Part shown: one piece after another, positions 9,737-18,469 of the stretch
Position numbering within the stretch: the stretch's first letter is position 1
How the letters are laid out: every line of letters begins with the position of its first letter
NCBI RefSeq assembly: GCF_016827605.1
Contig: NZ_JAEPJQ010000006.1
Coordinates: forward strand, 186,001-250,000
Direction: 5' to 3'
Origin: Hyunsoonleella ulvae
GTDB lineage: Bacteria > Bacteroidota > Bacteroidia > Flavobacteriales > Flavobacteriaceae
Length of the DNA stretch: 64,000 bases
Position numbers and translations under genes: made by a program
Notes under the pieces: generated by a model
Seen by the model: the letters and a program-made list of their open reading frames with translations, nothing else
Databases searched by the model: none
What the model was told of the DNA's origin: nothing

Positions 9737-12163
9737 ATGAAATTGAAATCCTCGTTTTTAGGAATATTAGTAGTTCTTTTATGTTGCCTTTCCCAGTTTT
9801 CATGCGATTCAGAAGTTAACGATGTTACTACTAATACAAGGAATAAGACTAATATAAACTTAAACTGGCTTTATTTAGAAAATAATACTCAATATTTAAA
9901 AGAAGCTCTTAAGCAGAATAATTGGCAAGAAGTAAATTTACCGCATAGTTGGAATGCATTAGATGCTACAGATATAACTCCTGGTTACAGGAGAAGTGCG
10001 AGTTGGTATAAAAAGGATTTAGATATATCTGAAGTTGTGGATGGTCAATCCTATCATCTATATTTTGAAGGTGTTAATATTGAAAGCGAAGTTTATGTTA
10101 ATGGAACTAAAGTAGGAGGACATGTTGGAGGTTATATAGGGTTTTCTGTGGATATCACTAATGCTATAGTATCAGGAAAAAATGAAGTATTAGTAAGAGT
10201 AGATAATAGCTATAATCCAGAAGTAATACCATCACAAAAAAGTGATTTTTTCATATTTGGAGGGATTACTAGGGATGTGTGGCTTAAAACATATCCAACA
10301 ATTTACCTTTCAGATTTAAAAATCAATACACCAAACGTTTCTTATGAGAAGGCAGAATTAATAGCAACAGTATCAATAAATGGCGCTAAAAAATCCAACC
10401 TAAAAGTTAAGGCGTCATTAATTGATACTAATAATGTAACAGTTAAAACATCATTGTTTGATGTCTCTGAAAACTCAGCAAATATTATATTTAGAGATAT
10501 TAAAAACCCACAACTTTGGCATACATCAGCTCCAAACTTATATACTCTAAATGTAGAATTAGTTGATACTGATGTTGTAAAGGACACATTATCTGAAAAA
10601 GTGGGCTTTAGATGGTTTGAATTTAAAGACCATGGTGCATTTTATTTAAACGGAGAACGTCTCTTATTAAGAGGGACGCACAGGCATGAAGAGCATGCTG
10701 GTGTTGGGGCAGCAATGTCTAATGAACAGCATAGGGTAGATATGGAGCTTATAAAAGATATGGGGGCTAATTTTGTGCGGTTAGCACACTATCCACAAGA
10801 TCCAGAAGTTTATAAAGCTTGCGACGAATTGGGACTTTTGGTGTGGGATGAATTGCCTTGGTGTAGAGGAGGGGTAGGTAATGATACATGGAAAACGAAT
10901 ACTAAAGCCATGCTCGAAGAGATAATTACTCAAAATTTTAACCATCCCAGTATCATTTTATGGTCTTTAGGTAATGAAATTTATTGGTTGCCAGATTTTG
11001 AAAATGGAGATAATAGGCAGGAAATAAATTCATTTTTAACAGAACTCAATGATTTGGAACATAAGCTAGACCCGTCAAGAAAAACAGCTATTAGAAAGTA
11101 TTACGAAGGAGCGCATATTGTAGATGTATTCTCGCCTTCAATATGGTCTGGTTGGTACTCGGGAAGTTATAAAAGTTATCAAAAAGCAATAGATCAATAT
11201 AAAGCCGAATACCCTCATTTTTTACATGCCGAGTATGGAGGCTCAAGTCATGTGGGACGCCATACTGAAAACCCGATAACTGGAGAAGGGAAAATTCAAT
11301 CTGATGGTTGGGAAGAAGCTATCGTACAAACAGATGTTGCTAATATTGCACAGATAGGCGATTGGAGTGAAAACTATATTGTAGATTTATTTGATTGGCA
11401 TTTACGAATTTCAGAGAACGATTCCACTTTTGTGGGTAATGTACAATGGGCGTTTAAAGATTTTGGAACGCCACTTCGTCCCGAAAATGCTATTCCTTAT
11501 ATGAACCAAAAAGGTTTGGTAGATAGAACAGGAACGCCAAAAGATGCGTTTTACGTGTTCAAGAGTTATTGGGGAGAAACTCCTTTTACTTATATAGAAT
11601 CCCATACGTGGACAGAACGTCAAGGCCCAAAAGGGAAACCCAGAAATGTTTCGGTCTATAGCAACTGCCCTAAAGTGGAATTATTTTTAAACGGCAAAAG
11701 TTTAGGGACAAGAAACCGTGATACTAAAGATTTCCCTGCCGCAGGGTTAAATTGGAATGTAAACTTCAAGGAAGGTAAAAACCTATTAACATCTATTGGG
11801 TTTACCCAAGATGGTAAGGAGGTAAGTGACACTTTAAAGGTAAATTATAGGTTTGCTAAAAATGGTATAGCAAGAGGCTTGACACTAAAACATAAAAAAT
11901 TAGAGAATGGTAATTACTTAATAACTGCTACAGCAGTTGATGGAAACGGTTTAAGGTGTTTAGATTATGAAGAACGTGTTTATTTCCAATGTTTAAATGG
12001 AGGACAAGCTATTATAAGCCATGGTACACCTAAGGGAAGTGAGGTAATAGAAATGGCTAATGGAGCAGCCTCAATTGAAGTAAAAAGATTTTCTGAAGAT
12101 AAATTGCTACAAGTTATGGTACTTAATCAAAGCTTTAAAGGAACGTATTTAGATATAGAGTAG
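9737..12163 (+). CDS. GH2 glycoside hydrolase, possible beta-glucuronidase
   Basis: Lipoprotein of 808 residues (signal peptide ending QFSC, Cys23) with GH2 architecture: sugar-binding jelly-roll domain (about 40-190), immunoglobulin-like domain (about 190-295), catalytic TIM barrel (about 295-610) and C-terminal beta domains. The acid/base is Glu414 in SLGNE and the nucleophile Glu499 in HAEYGG. An NxK motif, N590-Q-K592, is at the position used by beta-glucuronidases to hold the uronate carboxylate. Some GH2 beta-galactosidases carry a similar motif, so glucuronidase activity is an inference supported mainly by the neighbouring GH88 gene. It follows GH88 after 173 bases and ends the locus. 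Confidence 0.9.
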   Translation: MKLKSSFLGILVVLLCCLSQFSCDSEVNDVTTNTRNKTNINLNWLYLENNTQYLKEALKQNNWQEVNLPHSWNALDATDITPGYRRSASWYKKDLDISEVVDGQSYHLYFEGVNIESEVYVNGTKVGGHVGGYIGFSVDITNAIVSGKNEVLVRVDNSYNPEVIPSQKSDFFIFGGITRDVWLKTYPTIYLSDLKINTPNVSYEKAELIATVSINGAKKSNLKVKASLIDTNNVTVKTSLFDVSENSANIIFRDIKNPQLWHTSAPNLYTLNVELVDTDVVKDTLSEKVGFRWFEFKDHGAFYLNGERLLLRGTHRHEEHAGVGAAMSNEQHRVDMELIKDMGANFVRLAHYPQDPEVYKACDELGLLVWDELPWCRGGVGNDTWKTNTKAMLEEIITQNFNHPSIILWSLGNEIYWLPDFENGDNRQEINSFLTELNDLEHKLDPSRKTAIRKYYEGAHIVDVFSPSIWSGWYSGSYKSYQKAIDQYKAEYPHFLHAEYGGSSHVGRHTENPITGEGKIQSDGWEEAIVQTDVANIAQIGDWSENYIVDLFDWHLRISENDSTFVGNVQWAFKDFGTPLRPENAIPYMNQKGLVDRTGTPKDAFYVFKSYWGETPFTYIESHTWTERQGPKGKPRNVSVYSNCPKVELFLNGKSLGTRNRDTKDFPAAGLNWNVNFKEGKNLLTSIGFTQDGKEVSDTLKVNYRFAKNGIARGLTLKHKKLENGNYLITATAVDGNGLRCLDYEERVYFQCLNGGQAIISHGTPKGSEVIEMANGAASIEVKRFSEDKLLQVMVLNQSFKGTYLDIE

Positions 12164-12191
12164 CCTTAAGAGTAATCACAGAAAAATAGTT

Positions 12192-13028
12192 TTATTTAAC
12201 TTTCTTTTGAAGTTTAGATGTATCAGTCATACTATTAATGATAATTTTAGGGTTTTGATATAGATATATAGCACTCGAACCATTAGCATCAATGGTAATA
12301 TCTTTAATAACCTCTAAATAGGCATCACTTGATATGTTGCAAATAACGTTACAGCTATTCATTGTAAAATTCTTTCCGTTAAATAAGGCATTATTATCTA
12401 GTTCTAAATTAGCAGTATCACAATTACCTTCAATAGTGGCATTAGCTCTCTCAAATATAGAAGCATTAACTTTTGGGGCGTTTATTAAAGCCTCTAATTT
12501 TCCCGAACCTCTCATATTAACCAAACAGGTATCTGCTGTAACATTCAACTTTACTTTAGCTTTATCAATACTTTCAAAATTAAAATTATCAGTTTTTATA
12601 GTTAAACCAACTTTAGAAGAACCGCTAGTTTTTAATGTTGCGTTATATAAATGTAAAGGCGTTAATCCATGTATTTCAGCATTATCAGTAACTTCAATAT
12701 GTTGTAAAAAATCGTCATAACTTACTTTAATATGCAATCGCTTTTTTGAGGTTATGCGTTTTAGCTTGTTAAAGTAGAGTACACTGTCTCTTACCATAAA
12801 ATCAATTATTTCATGTAGGTTTTCGTCTGTTTCAATTTCAATAGAAGGGATTTTATTATAAATCAAGTCAATTTCAAAATCTTCATCTAAAGCAATAGTA
12901 TGAAAGCCATCAATTTGAGTATTTACAATGGTAACTTGACGGTTACCTTTAACCTTTTCTAGGTTTTGAGCGTGAGTTTTTATAGAAGCAAAAAAAGCTA
13001 GGGTAAGTACTAAAAAATATCTTTTCAT
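12192..13028 (-). CDS. Exported GIN-domain (DUF2807) protein
   Basis: Secreted protein of 278 residues with a clear signal peptide (MKRYFLVLTLAFFASIKTHA, cut before QNLE). The body is built of short repeating beta-strands typical of the putative auto-transporter adhesin head GIN domain, a right-handed beta-helix fold. The start at 13028 is preferred over the longer frame from 13058 because it places the signal peptide at the N-terminus. Molecular function is unknown; such proteins sit in the periplasm or on the cell surface. It lies 165 bases downstream of a second GIN protein on the same strand and ends 28 bases from the convergent GH2 gene. Confidence 0.8.
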   Translation of the reverse strand: MKRYFLVLTLAFFASIKTHAQNLEKVKGNRQVTIVNTQIDGFHTIALDEDFEIDLIYNKIPSIEIETDENLHEIIDFMVRDSVLYFNKLKRITSKKRLHIKVSYDDFLQHIEVTDNAEIHGLTPLHLYNATLKTSGSSKVGLTIKTDNFNFESIDKAKVKLNVTADTCLVNMRGSGKLEALINAPKVNASIFERANATIEGNCDTANLELDNNALFNGKNFTMNSCNVICNISSDAYLEVIKDITIDANGSSAIYLYQNPKIIINSMTDTSKLQKKVK

Positions 13029-13130
13029 GTTAAGTGGGTTAAAAGGTATAACGTACATTCAACACGTTATTCTGTTTATTTAGACACACTTAAGTAATAA
13101 GAAGTCACTTAATTAAAGGTAGTATGTAAT

Positions 13131-13169
13131 AAAATAAAACCACCCTAAACCAATTAATGTTTAAGGTGG
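13131..13169 (-). terminator. Rho-independent terminator after the GIN lipoprotein gene
   Basis: An 11-base-pair stem (CCACCTTAAAC with GTTTAGGGTGG read on the minus strand, one G-U pair, 8-base loop) is followed by a T-rich run on the minus strand (13131-13139). It lies 25 bases after the stop of the gene at 13194-13919 and separates the two GIN genes. Confidence 0.75.
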
Positions 13170-13193
13170 CAAAAATTCACAAAGTTTAGTTGG

Positions 13194-13919
13194 TTATCTT
13201 TTACTAATGCTACCTCCAGAACTTTTGTCAGTATCTATCATTTCAGGATTGCCATAGTATTTAACACCACCACCACTTGAAGCTTTTGCTATTAGTGCTT
13301 TGGAAGTATTTACAGTTAGGTTAGCACCACTAGATGCAGACACCTCAGAAGACTCTGCTTTTAAATCCCCTGCTTTAATATTGCTACCACTACTGGCTTC
13401 TGCAGTTAAACTAATAGCCTCTCCAGAAACTTTTAAACTACTTCCGCTAGATGCATCGCAGGTTAAATCATTAGCATTTACCTTTACTCTCATACTGCTA
13501 CCGCTGCTGGATTTTAAAACCAAATTTTCAGATGCAATAGTATTTGTACCGTAAACACTACTACCGCTGGTTGATGTAAGATTGGTAATAGATTTAAAAT
13601 TCACGTTAATTTTTTTAGAAGAAGCTTTTCCTATTTGTTCTTTACAATGTATTTTAAGAACACCATCTTTAATTTCAGTTAAAATAAGTTCTTGGAGGTT
13701 TTCGTCTGCTTCAACTGTAATTGCTTCTTTGTTATCCTGCGTTAAGTAAACTCTTAAGCCTTCAGTAGCTTTAATTTTAGAGAAAGATTCAGTTACCTCT
13801 CTGGTTTCCATTACCACATTACCATTACCCTTTACTCCAGTACTCCAATTGATATTGACACAAGAAAGCATAAGTAAACTTAAGATTGAGGTAACAATAA
13901 TTCTGATTAGTGTTGTCAT
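13194..13919 (-). CDS. GIN-domain (DUF2807) lipoprotein
   Basis: Lipoprotein of 241 residues: signal sequence with lipobox MLSC (Cys20). From residue 40 onward it is a DUF2807 head GIN domain, and the C-terminal half contains many SSGSS and ASSGS turns spaced about 20 residues apart, as expected for a beta-helix with serine/glycine turns. A beta-helical surface or periplasmic role is likely; no enzymatic residues are evident. It has the same orientation as the PspC/PadR pair upstream (198-base gap) and is followed by its own terminator, so it is probably a separate transcript. Confidence 0.83.
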   Translation of the reverse strand: MTTLIRIIVTSILSLLMLSCVNINWSTGVKGNGNVVMETREVTESFSKIKATEGLRVYLTQDNKEAITVEADENLQELILTEIKDGVLKIHCKEQIGKASSKKINVNFKSITNLTSTSGSSVYGTNTIASENLVLKSSSGSSMRVKVNANDLTCDASSGSSLKVSGEAISLTAEASSGSNIKAGDLKAESSEVSASSGANLTVNTSKALIAKASSGGGVKYYGNPEMIDTDKSSGGSISKR

Positions 13920-14117
13920 GATTATTAGTTTTTAAAGTGATTGATGATTATTTAATTATTTGTTGTTCAAATATATTTTGTACTTGGTATTTTTTTAAAA
14001 CTTTACTACCGAACTGTATATTTTTAATGATGAATTGTTAATTTTAATTAAATCCCCTCGACGTTTATACGCCGAGGTTAGTTTCTACCATAATTTCAAT
14101 GAAATAGGGAGTTTACT

Positions 14118-15923
14118 TTAATTGTCAGATGTTATGTCAATACCATTTCTATCAATATTAACCTTAACATCGTCAGACTCTACTTTTATACCATTACCGT
14201 TAATTTTTACTTTGTCTGCCCCATCTTCAATTTCAATACCATCTTCATTTATTTTTACACCATCGGTATCTACATTTACTTCAAAAGTATCCTCTTTACA
14301 ATCCAAGCATTTGGTGTCGTTATGTAAAATTTTTAAATAATGCTCTTCCTGTCCATTATCCAATATATCGTTATAATACGATGTATTTCTGTGGAAAGAA
14401 TAGGTATTATCATCAGCGTATAAAACTGACCCTTCAGGTAAATATAATATCAACTCCACTTCTTGATCTCTATATTTATTCTCAAAATCAGTGGTAAAGA
14501 ATGCATCCAATAACAATTCTTTATTGCTAAGGGCATAGTTGTAATTAATTTGTTCTGCACGTTTCTTAGCAATTACATAGCTGCTACCTTCAGCTTTTTT
14601 CTCAATACTCAATGCAGCTAACGAGTCTTTGGTAGATCTAACAATTAATCTAATATCAGATGAGTAGATTATTTTTTCATCGTTTTCATCAGGTACTATC
14701 TTAAAACTATTAGCATTTCTGTATAAATAGCCTCGCTTGTTTCTGTAATAATTGTCATTACCAACCATTTTTACAAAAACGGTGTCCTTGGCTGTAATAT
14801 TTATTTGTTCTTTTACCACAACATTGGCATCAAAGGCATGTTCACTCGCTTGTTTCACACCAAGAACTACTAGTCCGATAACAGAAATAAGCCATAATCC
14901 GAGCAGAGAGAATTTAGCAACATTACCAATAGATTTTAAGTTGTTTACCAATATTTTTAAGCCTAAATACGCTAAGAAAAAGAAAGGCACACCTGCGGCA
15001 AAAAGTACAAGTAACGAAACCAACCATATTGGTGTATTTGCCGAATTTGCTGCGTCAACAACATCAAACCCAGGGACATTAACGGCATCCGAAATTCCCA
15101 CTGTAAATAATGAAACAATAAGAGCAATTACGGTAACAGAACCAACAAAAAGTAAAATTGCACCTATAACTTTGGCAAATATTTTAAAGAAGAACATAAT
15201 AACATCTCCAAGAGTTTCAAAAAACGTTCTAGAGGATGATTTTATGGAGCTAGCTCCTTTTTTTACATCTACTTTTTGGGCTGCGTTTGATACGGAATCT
15301 GATACATTTTTAGCAACATCACTCACGGTTTCCGTTACAGTATCAAAACCATCTTTAATTTTTTTTTCGATGTTACTAATGTTTACTGGCTCTCCAGTCA
15401 TCATTATCTTTTCAGCCGTAGTTTTAGCTTCGGGCACCAAAATCCAAAGTAAAATATAAAGTAAAATTCCAGTTCCAGCGGCACTAAATAATATGATCCA
15501 AGCTAAACGAATCCAAACAGCGTCTACACCAAAATAGTGGCCTAAACCAGAAGATACACCACCAACGTAAGAGTTATCTGTATCTCTGTATAGCTTTTTG
15601 CTTGGTCTAGATGAAGTAGGATTGTAAGTTTGTTGTGGGCCATCCTCAAAAATCTCGTCGTCCACAAGATAATCTTCGGGCTGTCCCATAATGGCAATTA
15701 CTTCGTCTACTTCTTTAATTCGTATAACTTGTTTGTCGTTTTGCACACGCTCGTTAAAAAGTTCGGCTATACGTGCTTCTATGTCGGCAATAATTTCAGA
15801 TCGACCTTGAGAGTCTGTAAATGAACGTTTTATAGCCTCAAGATAGCGTTGTAATTTTAGGTATGCGTCTTCATCTATATGAAAAAAGATACCTGCTAAA
15901 TTTATATTGACTGTTTTATTCAT
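14118..15923 (-). CDS. PspC-domain membrane protein
   Basis: Integral membrane protein of 601 residues. An N-terminal soluble region (1-100, rich in charged residues, with a repeat-like ADIEARIAELF helix) precedes a PspC domain (about 105-170, containing YVGGVSSGLGHYFGVDAVWIR and a membrane helix). Further membrane helices lie at about 235-360. The C-terminal extracytoplasmic part (370-601) ends with short beta repeats of the form DGVKINEDGIEI, resembling a GIN/LiaF-type beta-helix. PspC proteins act in envelope-stress sensing, but this large Bacteroidota form is not characterised in detail. Its start codon overlaps the padR stop by 4 bases, so the two are translationally coupled and PadR probably controls it. 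Confidence 0.9.
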   Translation of the reverse strand: MNKTVNINLAGIFFHIDEDAYLKLQRYLEAIKRSFTDSQGRSEIIADIEARIAELFNERVQNDKQVIRIKEVDEVIAIMGQPEDYLVDDEIFEDGPQQTYNPTSSRPSKKLYRDTDNSYVGGVSSGLGHYFGVDAVWIRLAWIILFSAAGTGILLYILLWILVPEAKTTAEKIMMTGEPVNISNIEKKIKDGFDTVTETVSDVAKNVSDSVSNAAQKVDVKKGASSIKSSSRTFFETLGDVIMFFFKIFAKVIGAILLFVGSVTVIALIVSLFTVGISDAVNVPGFDVVDAANSANTPIWLVSLLVLFAAGVPFFFLAYLGLKILVNNLKSIGNVAKFSLLGLWLISVIGLVVLGVKQASEHAFDANVVVKEQINITAKDTVFVKMVGNDNYYRNKRGYLYRNANSFKIVPDENDEKIIYSSDIRLIVRSTKDSLAALSIEKKAEGSSYVIAKKRAEQINYNYALSNKELLLDAFFTTDFENKYRDQEVELILYLPEGSVLYADDNTYSFHRNTSYYNDILDNGQEEHYLKILHNDTKCLDCKEDTFEVNVDTDGVKINEDGIEIEDGADKVKINGNGIKVESDDVKVNIDRNGIDITSDN

Positions 15924-16261
15924 TTTTGTGTTGTTTTTTGGCTAGTTACAATGTTTACTGCGTTACGTAATTCGTTCCAGGTCGTGTCCAGTTCTTTTAA
16001 AAAAAGTTTACCTGTTTCGGTTAATCCATAATATTTTCTTGGAGGTCCAGAGGTGCTCTCTTCCCATCTGTAATTTAAAAGTCCTGCATTTTTAAGTCGC
16101 GTTAATAGCGGGTATATAGTACCCTCAACTACAAGCAACTTAGCGTCTTTTAGCGTCTGTAAAATCTCTGCAACATAAGCATCATTGTCTTTTAAGACAG
16201 AGAGAATGCAAAATTCTAAAACGCCTTTACGCATTTGTGCCTTTGTGTTTTCTATCTTCAT
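15920..16261 (-). CDS. PadR-family transcriptional regulator
   Basis: DNA-binding protein of 113 residues with the PadR winged-helix fold: RKGVLEFCILSVL at the N-terminus, the wing region EGTIYPLLTRLKNAGLL, and YYGLTETGKLFL. It is a short PadR lacking the long C-terminal dimerisation helix seen in the classical phenolic-acid regulators. First gene of a two-gene unit with the PspC protein (4-base overlap), a very common arrangement in this phylum, and so probably an autoregulated repressor of that unit. Effector unknown. Confidence 0.92.
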   Translation of the reverse strand: MKIENTKAQMRKGVLEFCILSVLKDNDAYVAEILQTLKDAKLLVVEGTIYPLLTRLKNAGLLNYRWEESTSGPPRKYYGLTETGKLFLKELDTTWNELRNAVNIVTSQKTTQK

Positions 16262-16318
16262 AATGTCATTCTGTTAATTTTGTAAAAACTGTTCATTTTT
16301 TGATTGATTTTTTTGATA

Positions 16319-16333
16319 CTGAAACAAGTTCAG
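16319..16333. repeat. Near-palindrome CTGAAACAAGTTCAG
   Basis: Imperfect palindrome CTGAA-(5)-TTCAG about 60 bases upstream of padR. I recall the same phrase as a frequent dispersed intergenic sequence in flavobacterial genomes, so it may be a mobile repeat remnant; binding by PadR is an alternative. Confidence 0.4.
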
Positions 16334-16365
16334 CACAGGTTGATTGATTTGATGAAATTTATTAT

Positions 16366-16455
16366 TTGGGCGTTACCACAAGGGTCGGGCTTTCTGCTAT
16401 ATCTTTTTCTCGTGCCTCAAAAAAGGATGCCGCTACAATCCCTAACGCGGTAACG
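16366..16455 (+). repeat. Dispersed two-module intergenic repeat, copy A
   Basis: The left module begins TTGGGCGTTACC, continues with ACAAGGGTCGGGCTTTC and ends at TATATCTTTTT. After a short spacer the right module reads AAAAAAGGATGCC, then GCTACAATCCC, then TAACGC. The ends are complementary (CGTTACC at 16371-16377 with GGTAACG at 16449-16455; GCGTTA with TAACGC), so the element can fold on itself. A second copy with the same modules is at 31621-31776. It has no coding capacity. Confidence 0.75.
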
Positions 16456-16517
16456 TCTGTTTATTAAAAATTTTATAGTTGTATTTATAATGTGTCATTT
16501 TTTTAAAGTTTGAGTGT

Positions 16518-16535
16518 CCCCTCTACTAAGAGGGG
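16518..16535. repeat. GC-rich hairpin CCCCTCT/AGAGGGG
   Basis: A perfect 7-base-pair stem with a 4-base loop in an AT-rich gap, followed by AGTCAGGGGTGTG. It is 21 bases beyond the stop of the DUF4870 gene but lacks a T-tract on either strand, so it is not a standard terminator. Similar GAGGGG-type hairpins are, as I recall, dispersed in flavobacterial genomes. Confidence 0.45.
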
Positions 16536-16555
16536 AGTCAGGGGTGTGTTGTGTA

Positions 16556-17002
16556 TTATTTTAAAAATTTAATAGTAAATGGATATTTATATAATTCGCC
16601 ATCTCTGGCCTTTAAACTTGCAATAACAATTAAAGCCAACTCTACTATAAAAGCAATAACAGCTAAAACCCCTAAGCCACCACCAACATAAAGTAATGGA
16701 GAAGGTTTGCCTAAAGAAATATGAAAATCATGAAAACCATGAAAATCAATAAAGTCCATACCGCTAAATATTTTAAAAATAAAAAACGGAATAGTTAGTG
16801 TGCCAAGAATAATAGCATAAAGAAAAATACTAATCTGAAAATTTAAAATCTGCTTTCCGTGTTGGTCTACAAATTCCGACTTATCCTTATTTATGGTCCA
16901 TAAAATTAATGGACCTAAAAAATTTCCTAACGGAACAACAAACCTACTAAAGGAGGATAGATGAATAAAAGTGGCGATGTTTTTTTGGTGTTGGTCTAAC
17001 AT
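16556..17002 (-). CDS. DUF4870 membrane protein
   Basis: Small membrane protein of 148 residues with three to four hydrophobic helices and the DUF4870 signature: an N-terminal amphipathic LSSFSRFVVPLGNFLGPLILW, then DQHGKQILNFQIS. The family is widespread and its function is unknown. It follows the small lipoprotein gene at 17013-17387 by 10 bases on the same strand, so the two are probably co-transcribed. Confidence 0.9.
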   Translation of the reverse strand: MLDQHQKNIATFIHLSSFSRFVVPLGNFLGPLILWTINKDKSEFVDQHGKQILNFQISIFLYAIILGTLTIPFFIFKIFSGMDFIDFHGFHDFHISLGKPSPLLYVGGGLGVLAVIAFIVELALIVIASLKARDGELYKYPFTIKFLK

Positions 17003-17012
17003 GATTTTTTAA

Positions 17013-17387
17013 TTATTTCATTTTATAGGAATTAGAACTAGATGTTTTTACTAAACCGTAATTGCTTTCTTTTTCAAAAGTTAATTTTCCTAAGATAATA
17101 TCTGATGGGTTGTATACTTTAAATGCCAGTTTTCCAATCTCAAAAGCTAGTTTCTGTTTACTTTTAGTGTTATAATGGTTAAACTTAGAATCCCCAATCA
17201 ATATATTTAGAACTTGTTCTTTATCCTGATGATTGGTAATGTTGATTTTAATATTTTCTATATCATATTCTCTAGATATTTCCTCTTTCAATTCTTTCAT
17301 TTGGCTAAGTTCCTTTCTAAATTGAGAGCAACTAAAAGTTGTGATTATTATAAATGAAAGTATAATTTTTAAAGCTTTTTTATTCAT
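17013..17387 (-). CDS. Small lipoprotein of unknown function
   Basis: A 124-residue protein starting MNKKALKIILSF, with lipobox TFSC (Cys20) and a mature part containing a charged helix (ELSQMKELKEEISREYD) followed by a mixed alpha/beta segment. The frame is open to 17471, but the start at 17387 puts the signal peptide at the N-terminus. No family is recognised. Directly upstream of the DUF4870 gene. Divergent from the DUF4442 gene with 145 bases between starts. Confidence 0.7.
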   Translation of the reverse strand: MNKKALKIILSFIIITTFSCSQFRKELSQMKELKEEISREYDIENIKINITNHQDKEQVLNILIGDSKFNHYNTKSKQKLAFEIGKLAFKVYNPSDIILGKLTFEKESNYGLVKTSSSNSYKMK

Positions 17388-17532
17388 TGTATCAAAAGTA
17401 TATAATAGTTTCCTATGCAAATATATGTCTAAAATCAGGTACTTTGTTACGCATAGTACTATAATTAACATTTTTTTAACATATCAAACTAGCATTAAAT
17501 TTCATAACTTAGTACAAATTAAAATAGGATAT

Positions 17533-17988
17533 ATGAAGCTTACACCCAGTAAATTAAATACGTTTAGCATGTTTAAATTACCCTCTGCATACCTATGTGG
17601 TGTACGTGTAAAATATTTAGATGATGAGAAATGCATCATAAAAGTAAGACACAGATGGATTAATCAAAATCCATTTAAATCCATGTTTTGGGCAGTACAG
17701 GGTATGGCAGCAGAATTATCTACTGGTGCCTTAATGATTGGTAAAATCCAAGAATCTGGTAAAAAGGTATCTATGTTAGTAACAACTAATAACGCAACGT
17801 TTACAAAAAAAGCAACAGGACGTATAACCTTTACATGTAATGACGGACATTTAATAGACGAAGCACTAAAAAAGACCATTGAAACTGGAGCAGGGCAAAC
17901 CATTTGGATGAAGTCCGTTGGTGTTAATGAGGGAGGAGTAGAAGTATCTACCTTTAATTTTGAGTGGAGTATTAAGATTAAGAGTTAG
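17533..17988 (+). CDS. DUF4442 hotdog-fold protein
   Basis: A 151-residue cytoplasmic protein beginning MKLTPSKLNTFSMFKLPSAYLCGVRV. The sequence pattern (FNQNPFKSMFWAVQGMAAELSTGAL-like region, then a strand-rich C-terminus) matches the DUF4442 group of hotdog-fold proteins, relatives of acyl-CoA thioesterases; the central helix starting at SMFWAVQGMAAE would be the hot-dog helix. No substrate can be inferred. The frame extends upstream to 17341, but an AGGA ribosome-binding-like sequence directly before 17533 and the family's usual length favour this start. Confidence 0.8.
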   Translation: MKLTPSKLNTFSMFKLPSAYLCGVRVKYLDDEKCIIKVRHRWINQNPFKSMFWAVQGMAAELSTGALMIGKIQESGKKVSMLVTTNNATFTKKATGRITFTCNDGHLIDEALKKTIETGAGQTIWMKSVGVNEGGVEVSTFNFEWSIKIKS

Positions 17989-18051
17989 TTATTCAATGTA
18001 ACTTTAAATTACTTTTTGATACTAACTATATGCAATGAGATCTAAATATTT

Positions 18052-18411
18052 GTGTTAATTTATATAATATTCCTAGGGTTAGTATTTCTTTTGTATTCTA
18101 TGAATGCAAAGGTTAAACATATTGAGATTCGATCTAGAGCAACAAAAATAAAGGCAGAAGTTGTTGAATATAGGAAAGAAAAAGGCCCAATGAGAAATGA
18201 TTATACTTTATTGGAGTATCCTTATGTGCGTATTGATTTAGATGACGAAGACTATATAATTGAAAGGTTAAAATATGCTACCAGTTCAGGCAGATATTTC
18301 AAAATTGGACAAATTATAGATGTATTTTGGTATGATAATTATTTGCTGTATTGGGATGCTTATGATAACGGGATTTATAAATACTTTCCTGGTTCATGGA
18401 AGTTGATATAA
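18052..18411 (+). CDS. Small membrane-anchored protein (DUF3592-like)
   Basis: A 119-residue protein with one N-terminal membrane helix (LIYIIFLGLVFLLYSM) and a soluble domain with alternating strands (KAEVVEYRKEK, YPYVRIDLDDEDYII, FKIGQIIDVFWYDNY). This arrangement resembles DUF3592 proteins, but the match is by eye only. The only in-frame start that keeps the helix is a GTG at 18052, since a stop codon lies three codons upstream. Between the DUF4442 and AIM24 genes; function unknown. Confidence 0.6.
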   Translation: MLIYIIFLGLVFLLYSMNAKVKHIEIRSRATKIKAEVVEYRKEKGPMRNDYTLLEYPYVRIDLDDEDYIIERLKYATSSGRYFKIGQIIDVFWYDNYLLYWDAYDNGIYKYFPGSWKLI

Positions 18412-18469
18412 ATATTAGTTACAGAATCTAAAACAAATCAACAGTTAAACATATAAACATCAATTAAAA

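Noticed and set aside
12192-12281. Possible pseudogene because of short distance to GH2
   Set aside because: The GIN gene has an intact frame with signal peptide; tight convergent spacing alone is not decay.
12334-13554. Plus-strand frames at 12334-12720 and 13300-13554
   Set aside because: Antisense shadows of the two GIN genes; their hydrophobic composition is a by-product of the Ser/Gly-rich codons opposite.
14752-15459. A 235-residue plus-strand frame
   Set aside because: Entirely antisense to the PspC gene, which has clear domains and is coupled to padR.
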